Source: Paenibacillus ginsengihumi DSM 21568 (GTDB lineage: Bacteria; Bacillota; Bacilli; Paenibacillales; NBRC-103111). From it: a stretch of 54,327 nt of DNA. Under the pieces are notes generated by a model. The model saw only the letters and a program-made list of their open reading frames with translations. It was not told the DNA's origin and made no database searches. The position numbers and the translations under genes were made by a program. The stretch lies in contig NZ_KB905580.1 in the NCBI RefSeq assembly GCF_000380965.1, forward strand, positions 1 to 54,327. The letters run 5' to 3'. Shown one piece after another: positions 50,220 through 54,327 of this stretch (its first letter is position 1; every line of letters begins with the position of its first letter).

Positions 50220-52007
50220 ATGACGCACATCGCCTTATACCGGACGTGGAGACCGCAGTCTTTTCGCGACATGGTCGGCCAGAAGCATATAGTCCAGACT
50301 CTGCAAAATTCGCTGCGCGAGGGCAGATTCAGCCATGCGTATTTGTTCAACGGTCCGCGGGGAACCGGCAAGACGACGACGGCCAAAATATTGGCCAAAG
50401 CCGTCAACTGCTTGAGAGGTCCTGCCGAGGAGCCTTGCAATCAATGCGAAGCATGTCTCAGAATCACAGAGGGCTCTGTGATGGATGTGCTGGAGATCGA
50501 CGCGGCTTCCAACCGTGGAGTGGAGGAAATTCGCGATATTCGCGATAAGGTCAAATATGCGCCGACCGAAGTGCGGCGGAAGGTTTATATTATCGATGAA
50601 GTGCATATGCTGACCACGGAGGCATTCAATGCGCTGCTCAAGACGCTGGAGGAGCCTCCGGCGCATGTGATGTTCATTTTGGCGACAACAGAGCCCCACA
50701 GGCTGCCGGCCACGATCATCTCCCGCTGCCAGCGGTTCGATTTTCACCGGGTTCCGTTGGAGGAGCAGGTCTTAAGGCTGAAGGAAGTATGCCAGGATGA
50801 AGCGATTGACGCGGATGAGGATGCGCTCGCTTTCATCGCCAGGCTGTCGGACGGCGGCATGCGCGATGCGCTCAGCCTGCTGGATCAGATCATCGCCTTC
50901 AGCGGACAGCGGGTCACTTATGACGATGTGCTATCGATCACCGGAGGGCTCGCATCGGATCAGTTCGGCAAGCTTGTCGCAGCGGTGCAGGCGCGGGACG
51001 TTGGCGGGGCGCTGCAGCTTATCGACGGCTTCATGCAAGAAGGCAAGAGCGCGGATAAGTGCATGGAAAGCCTGATCTATTATTTCAGGGATTTGCTCAT
51101 GGTCAAGCTCGTGCCGCAATCGCAGGCCGTTACCGAACGCATTCTCGATATACGGGGATTTGTCGCAGTGGCGGAGCGATTCAGCGCGGATGCCTTAATG
51201 ACCATGATTGATACACTTAACTATTATCAGACCGAGATGAAATATTCCGCTCAGCCGCAGACGCTGCTGGAGATTGCGGTCATGAAGCTGTGCAGTCTCG
51301 CTGCAGGGGAAGGCGCCGGCCCGAGCCGGGCTGGTGCCGCAGCCGGCCATCCGGCAAGCGCGCAGAGCGGAGCGGAGCCGCAGGATACGGCGATCGTCGG
51401 GCAGCTGCTGCAGCGCATAGCCAAGCTGGAGGAGCAGCTCTCCCGCCTCATGAAGCAGGGGGTCGCCGCGCAGGAAGGCGCGGCGCCGTTCCCGGCTTCA
51501 GGCGGAGGCGCGTCCGCTGCCCGTCCGTCCGTCCCGGTATCCAAACGAACGGTCGAGAAGCTGGATCGGTATCTTCAGGCCAAGGACAGCGAGGAAACTG
51601 CGGCAGTGATTCAGCAGTGGAGTAACGTCCTGTCCGGCGTGAAGGAACGGCGCATTTCGCTGGAGGCATGGCTGAAGAACGGGGAGCCGGTCTCTGTCAG
51701 CGACGGTTCTCTACTCGTTGCTTTCCGCAATGACATTCATCGGGAGACGACGGAGAAGCCGGCCAACAAGCAACTGATCGAGGAGGTTATCGGACACGTT
51801 CTGGGACAGCCGTACCGCCTCGTTACAGTCATGCTTAAAGATTGGAGAGCCGCAACAGAGCAGCCAGCGGGCGGGGCTGAGCCGCGGGAAGAGCTGAAGC
51901 TGGTGCACGAGGATGACGGGAAGGGCGCTTCTCAAGAGGAATGGATTCAGGAGGCTATTCAGCTGTTCGGCGAGGATTTGGTGAAGATCAGGGAAGATGA
52001 ATCTTGA
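50220..52007 (+). CDS. dnaX: DNA polymerase III subunits gamma and tau
   Basis: 595 residues. Clamp-loader AAA+ domain: YRTWRPQSFRDMVGQKHIV, Walker A GPRGTGKT (about 45-52), zinc-binding CNQCEACLRI, Walker B VYIIDEVHML, sensor 1 ILATTEPHRLP, sensor 2 GGMRDALSLLDQ. The C-terminal third is an Ala/Gly-rich linker plus the tau-type domain that contacts the polymerase (about 450-595). GGTGGAGAGG ends 5 nt before ATG 50220, which begins the conserved MTHIALYRTW. The same frame stays open upstream into the repeat array from ATG 50031, but that extension has no SD and no family support. Confidence 0.97.
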   Translation: MTHIALYRTWRPQSFRDMVGQKHIVQTLQNSLREGRFSHAYLFNGPRGTGKTTTAKILAKAVNCLRGPAEEPCNQCEACLRITEGSVMDVLEIDAASNRGVEEIRDIRDKVKYAPTEVRRKVYIIDEVHMLTTEAFNALLKTLEEPPAHVMFILATTEPHRLPATIISRCQRFDFHRVPLEEQVLRLKEVCQDEAIDADEDALAFIARLSDGGMRDALSLLDQIIAFSGQRVTYDDVLSITGGLASDQFGKLVAAVQARDVGGALQLIDGFMQEGKSADKCMESLIYYFRDLLMVKLVPQSQAVTERILDIRGFVAVAERFSADALMTMIDTLNYYQTEMKYSAQPQTLLEIAVMKLCSLAAGEGAGPSRAGAAAGHPASAQSGAEPQDTAIVGQLLQRIAKLEEQLSRLMKQGVAAQEGAAPFPASGGGASAARPSVPVSKRTVEKLDRYLQAKDSEETAAVIQQWSNVLSGVKERRISLEAWLKNGEPVSVSDGSLLVAFRNDIHRETTEKPANKQLIEEVIGHVLGQPYRLVTVMLKDWRAATEQPAGGAEPREELKLVHEDDGKGASQEEWIQEAIQLFGEDLVKIREDES

Positions 52008-52031
52008 TTACATTAAAGGAGTGTATTGACC

Positions 52032-52343
52032 ATGAATAACATGCAGCAAATGATGAAGCAGGTTAAGAAAATGCAGGAGCAAATGCTGAAAACGCAGGAA
52101 GAGCTGGCAGCGAAAACCGTGGAGGGCTCCGCTGGCGGAGGCGTGGTCACGGTAACCGTGAACGGCGCGAAGAAGGTAACCGCCGTCGTCATCAAGCCGG
52201 AAGCGGTCGATCCGGACGATGTGGAAATGCTGCAGGATCTCGTGCTTACGGCGATTAACGATGCGATGACGAAGGCGGAGGAGATGGCCGGCAAGGAAAT
52301 GTCCAAGCTGACCGGAGGACTGAACATCCCGGGATTGTTCTAA
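52032..52343 (+). CDS. yaaK: YbaB/EbfC-family nucleoid-associated protein
   Basis: 103 residues. N-terminal Met/Gln/Lys-rich helix ([20 protein letters not shown]), central beta strands ([20 protein letters not shown]) and C-terminal helix ([20 protein letters not shown]), ending GLNIPGLF. These dimers bind DNA and are commonly encoded between dnaX and recR. AAAGGAGTG lies 9 nt before ATG 52032. A terminator (52361) separates it from recR. Confidence 0.95.
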   Translation: MNNMQQMMKQVKKMQEQMLKTQEELAAKTVEGSAGGGVVTVTVNGAKKVTAVVIKPEAVDPDDVEMLQDLVLTAINDAMTKAEEMAGKEMSKLTGGLNIPGLF

Positions 52344-52360
52344 ACGGTTCCCGGCAGGTC

Positions 52361-52384
52361 GCGGCCTTGAAGGCCGCTTTTTTT
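52361..52384 (+). terminator. Intrinsic terminator after yaaK
   Basis: GCGGCCTT-GA-AGGCCGC (52361-52377) followed by TTTTTTT. It separates recR from dnaX-yaaK, so recR probably needs a promoter in 52385-52460; I see no clear hexamer pair there. Confidence 0.85.
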
Positions 52385-52460
52385 CAGGCCACACCTTGTA
52401 ACAGCGGCGCATTCGATGCGATAAAGATGAGGCCGTTTGTTTCGGTATTCGATTACTATA

Positions 52461-52627
52461 GACGCCTATGACGAGCGATTCCTGTCGTCATCGGTCGTCA
52501 CCTTCGGTGTTGAAATTTTGTCGGCGTATACCGCCAAATTTTCAAGATAGACGCCCATGCCGCCTTGCGCGGCACCATCAGATGGTGAAAATTGGGTCGC
52601 GGGCCCTGGGGGCTATTTTCAAGATAG
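52461..52627 (+). repeat. Two-hairpin repeat, locus E: one unit plus cap module in front of recR
   Basis: Unit 52461-52549 (GACGCCTATGACGA, linker GTCGTCACCTTCGG, hairpin II GTCGGCGTATACCGCC type). Cap 52550-52627 begins GACGCCCATGC, has a GCCGC/GCGGC stem, the palindrome CACCATC-A-GATGGTG and AAAAT/ATTTT arms, and ends CTATTTTCAAGATAG one nt before the recR SD GAGGAG. The cap matches the one at 131-203 in opposite orientation. Confidence 0.92.
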
Positions 52628-52644
52628 CGAGGAGCCGAAATCCT

Positions 52645-53241
52645 TTGTTTTATCCGGAACCGTTAGCCAAACTGATCGATTCGTTCACCAGATTGCCGGG
52701 AATCGGGCCAAAAACCGCCGCCCGGCTGGCCTTTCACGTGCTTCGCATGAAGGAGGACGAAGTTGTCGATTTTGCCAAAGCGCTTGTTAACGTGAAGCGG
52801 AACTTGCTGTATTGCTCGGTATGCTGCAACATTACCGATACAGACCCGTGCCGCATTTGTCAGGACAAGCATCGCGACAGCTCGACGATCTGCGTCGTCC
52901 AGGAGCCTAAAGACCTTGTGGCGATGGAACGCACTAAAGAATATAACGGCTACTATCATGTGCTGCACGGAGCGATCTCTCCTATGGAGGGAATCGGTCC
53001 TGATGAGATTCGCATTGCCGATCTGCTGAAGCGGCTAAGCGACGAACGCGTGCAGGAGCTGATCTTGGCGACAAACCCCAACATTGAGGGAGAGGCTACG
53101 GCCATGTATTTGTCCCGTCTTGTCCGTCCGTTCGGGCTTAAAGTAACGCGAATTGCGCACGGTCTGCCGGTCGGCGGCGATCTGGAATATGCCGATGAAG
53201 TGACGCTGACCAAGGCGCTGGAAGGCAGAAGAGAGCTGTAG
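52645..53241 (+). CDS. recR: Recombination mediator RecR
   Basis: 198 residues. Helix-hairpin-helix ([18 protein letters not shown]), zinc finger of four Cys ([21 protein letters not shown]), Toprim domain ([51 protein letters not shown]) and C-terminal [16 protein letters not shown] end. It loads RecA with RecF/RecO at gaps. TTG 52645 ([12 protein letters not shown] follows) has GAGGAG 10 nt upstream. Reading frame also stays open upstream through the repeat to ATG 52468; that extension is not part of the family. Confidence 0.96.
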   Translation: MFYPEPLAKLIDSFTRLPGIGPKTAARLAFHVLRMKEDEVVDFAKALVNVKRNLLYCSVCCNITDTDPCRICQDKHRDSSTICVVQEPKDLVAMERTKEYNGYYHVLHGAISPMEGIGPDEIRIADLLKRLSDERVQELILATNPNIEGEATAMYLSRLVRPFGLKVTRIAHGLPVGGDLEYADEVTLTKALEGRREL

Positions 53242-53252
53242 AAGTCGTAAAG

Positions 53253-53283
53253 TCAAGACCCGGTTTGATGCGGGTCTTTTTTT
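53253..53283 (+). terminator. Intrinsic terminator after recR
   Basis: AAGACCCG (53253-53260) with CGGGTCTT (53269-53276), then TTTTTTT. Confidence 0.85.
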
Positions 53284-53347
53284 AGTTCTATTTCCCTCTC
53301 GGACTTTATATGTATGAAGTAAGAAGAAGTGAGGGAAGGTGTTACTA

Positions 53348-53629
53348 TTGCAGAAGCCGGAGTGGCTGAACCGTTGGATCAGGAAAAAGAAGCCGGACGA
53401 ACTGTCGGAATCGATCAGACGGGACCGTTATTTGCTGCTCGAGGAAATCCATAAGGCTCATATGGAATGGACGACTGCCCAACACCGGTTTGATTATGCG
53501 GTGGAAAAAGAGCAGATCGATTACGCCGTATATGCGCTCGAAGCAGCGGAAAAACGGTTCGAAATGCTGCTTAAGCAGGCCAAGGAAATGAACGTTACCG
53601 CACGCGACATTTGCTTCGGACAAGCATAG
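53348..53629 (+). CDS. yaaL: YaaL family (DUF2508) protein
   Basis: 93 residues, almost entirely helical and charged: DRYLLLEEIHKAHMEWTTAQ, FDYAVEKEQIDYAVYALEAA. Function unknown; conserved between recR and bofA in Bacillales. TTG 53348 has GAGGGAAGG 8 nt upstream; the in-frame GTG at 53339 overlaps that SD. The bofA start follows 11 nt after its stop, so the two are co-transcribed. Confidence 0.9.
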   Translation: MQKPEWLNRWIRKKKPDELSESIRRDRYLLLEEIHKAHMEWTTAQHRFDYAVEKEQIDYAVYALEAAEKRFEMLLKQAKEMNVTARDICFGQA

Positions 53630-53640
53630 GAGGGGGCAAG

Positions 53641-53910
53641 ATGGCTGCTTATTTGCCTTGGGGCATCTTTATTGCTTCGACGATTTTGCTGATGATTGTC
53701 GTGTTTCGCACGCCGTCCGCCTTTCAATGGATGGGGAGGATGTGTTTGCATGTTGCGCTCGCCATCTTTTCGTTGTATATTATAAATCTGTTCAGCAGTT
53801 ATACGCATTTTGAGCTGCCGATCAACGCCGTTACGGTCGGGACAGTCAGCGTATTGGGGGCGCCCGGCCTCGGGATGCTGGCCGCATTAAAGCTGTGGGT
53901 TATAGGCTAA
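53641..53910 (+). CDS. bofA: Pro-sigma-K processing inhibitor BofA
   Basis: 89 residues with two to three membrane helices (WGIFIASTILLMIVVF, LHVALAIFSLYIINLF) and the family C-terminus INAVTVGTVSVLGAPGLGML followed by AALKLWVIG. In sporulating mother cells BofA holds the SpoIVFB protease inactive until a signal comes from the forespore. AGGAGGGGG precedes ATG 53641. Gene order yaaL-bofA-rRNA as in B. subtilis. Confidence 0.95.
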   Translation: MAAYLPWGIFIASTILLMIVVFRTPSAFQWMGRMCLHVALAIFSLYIINLFSSYTHFELPINAVTVGTVSVLGAPGLGMLAALKLWVIG

Positions 53911-53919
53911 CCTTGATTT

Positions 53920-53972
53920 GAAAAAAATATTTAAAAAAAGCCTTGCAATTTGTTTGTGGTTTGTGTTATATT
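53920..53972 (+). promoter_or_regulatory. rRNA operon promoter with UP element
   Basis: TTGCAA (53943-53948), 18-bp spacer, TATATT (53967-53972), preceded by an A/T tract (AAAAAAATATTTAAAAAAAG, about 53921-53940) typical of UP elements. The ~145-nt leader includes CTTTGAAAACTGAACAACGA, usual before rRNA genes in this group. Confidence 0.8.
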
Positions 53973-54123
53973 AATCAAGTCGCCGCTTGAACGGTGACTT
54001 TAACAAGTGAAGATGACTTGTCCTTTGAAAACTGAACAACGAGCAAGTGTTTGTGCGACTTTAAGCAAGTCAAAGCCATGAGCTGAATCAGCATCCAATC
54101 CCCTTTCCGGGGTAAAAGCAATA

Positions 54124-54327
54124 TTTATTGGAGAGTTTGATCCTGGCTCAGGACGAACGCTGGCGGCGTGCCTAATACATGCAAGTCGAGCGCTGGATGG
54201 TTTCCTTCGGGGAATCAACCGGAGCGGCGGACGGGTGAGTAACACGTAGGCAACCTGCCCGGAAGACCGGGATAACTACCGGAAACGGTAGCTAATACCG
54301 GATAGGTGGCTTCTTCGCATGGGGGAG
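54124..54327 (+). rRNA. rrs: 16S ribosomal RNA, 5' part
   Basis: GAGAGTTTGATCCTGGCTCA at about 54130, then GACGAACGCTGGCGGCGTGC, the V1 loop (CGCTGGATGGTTTCCTTCGG) and GGCGGACGGGTGAGTAACAC. About 204 nt are in the window; the gene continues past the right edge. The sequence is of Firmicutes type and fits Paenibacillaceae; I cannot go to genus by eye. Confidence 0.97.

Overview
The window looks like a chromosomal segment of a Paenibacillaceae-type, endospore-forming Firmicute. The right half keeps Bacillus subtilis-like gene order twice over: ywhD-pbpG-speE-speB-ywiB-rpoE-pyrG-spo0F-fbaA-murA-rho-rpmE, and scr (SRP RNA)-dnaX-yaaK-recR-yaaL-bofA-16S rRNA. GC content is high, Shine-Dalgarno (SD) sequences are strong, GTG/TTG starts are common, and spo0F and bofA point to sporulation. 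No prophage, CRISPR array or insertion sequence was recognised.

Layout. 1-6.4 kb: accessory genes including csaA, a GNAT enzyme, a sulfurtransferase, a hidden 26-residue holin-like toxin with a probable antisense RNA, a secreted PL10 pectate lyase and a broken RNA-ligase gene. 6.4-11.3 kb: a minus-strand operon marR-arylsulfotransferase-SBP-ATPase-permease with its own promoter, operator-like palindrome and leader hairpin. 11.5-17 kb: lipoprotein, APH-like kinase, LOG enzyme, MscS channel, a Fur-box-controlled heme monooxygenase and a YiiX-like hydrolase. 17.6-21.9 kb: a NodB deacetylase with a 39-bp coding repeat, an ECF sigma/anti-sigma pair and ExoA. 22-25.9 kb: a MurA paralogue with Asp in place of the catalytic Cys, an NlpC/P60 hydrolase behind a c-di-AMP (ydaO-type) riboswitch, and a DUF418 protein. 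26-31.6 kb: a two-component system, a membrane protein and an M1 peptidase. 31.8-54.3 kb: the conserved core described above, ending in the first ~200 nt of a 16S rRNA gene.

Regulation readable from sequence includes a CTP-sensing pyrG attenuator (promoter, GGGC start, terminator), a sigma-H promoter and a Spo0A box before spo0F, a Fur box before the heme monooxygenase, the riboswitch before nlpC, and intrinsic terminators at most operon ends.

The most unusual signal is a family of ~89-90 bp modular repeats, each made of two hairpins, present at five loci (11 units) and sometimes ended by a distinct ~75 bp 'cap' module. At four loci the array lies sense-oriented directly upstream of a gene (dnaX, recR, pbpG and the gene cut by the left edge). 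In three of them the repeat ends 0-3 nt before the Shine-Dalgarno sequence. In dnaX a good promoter lies just upstream, so four tandem units would sit in the 5' leader of the mRNA. The second hairpin comes in alternative sequences that keep base pairing. The fifth locus seems interrupted by a copy of a second, unrelated repeat family. These repeats are the best candidate here for an undescribed system.
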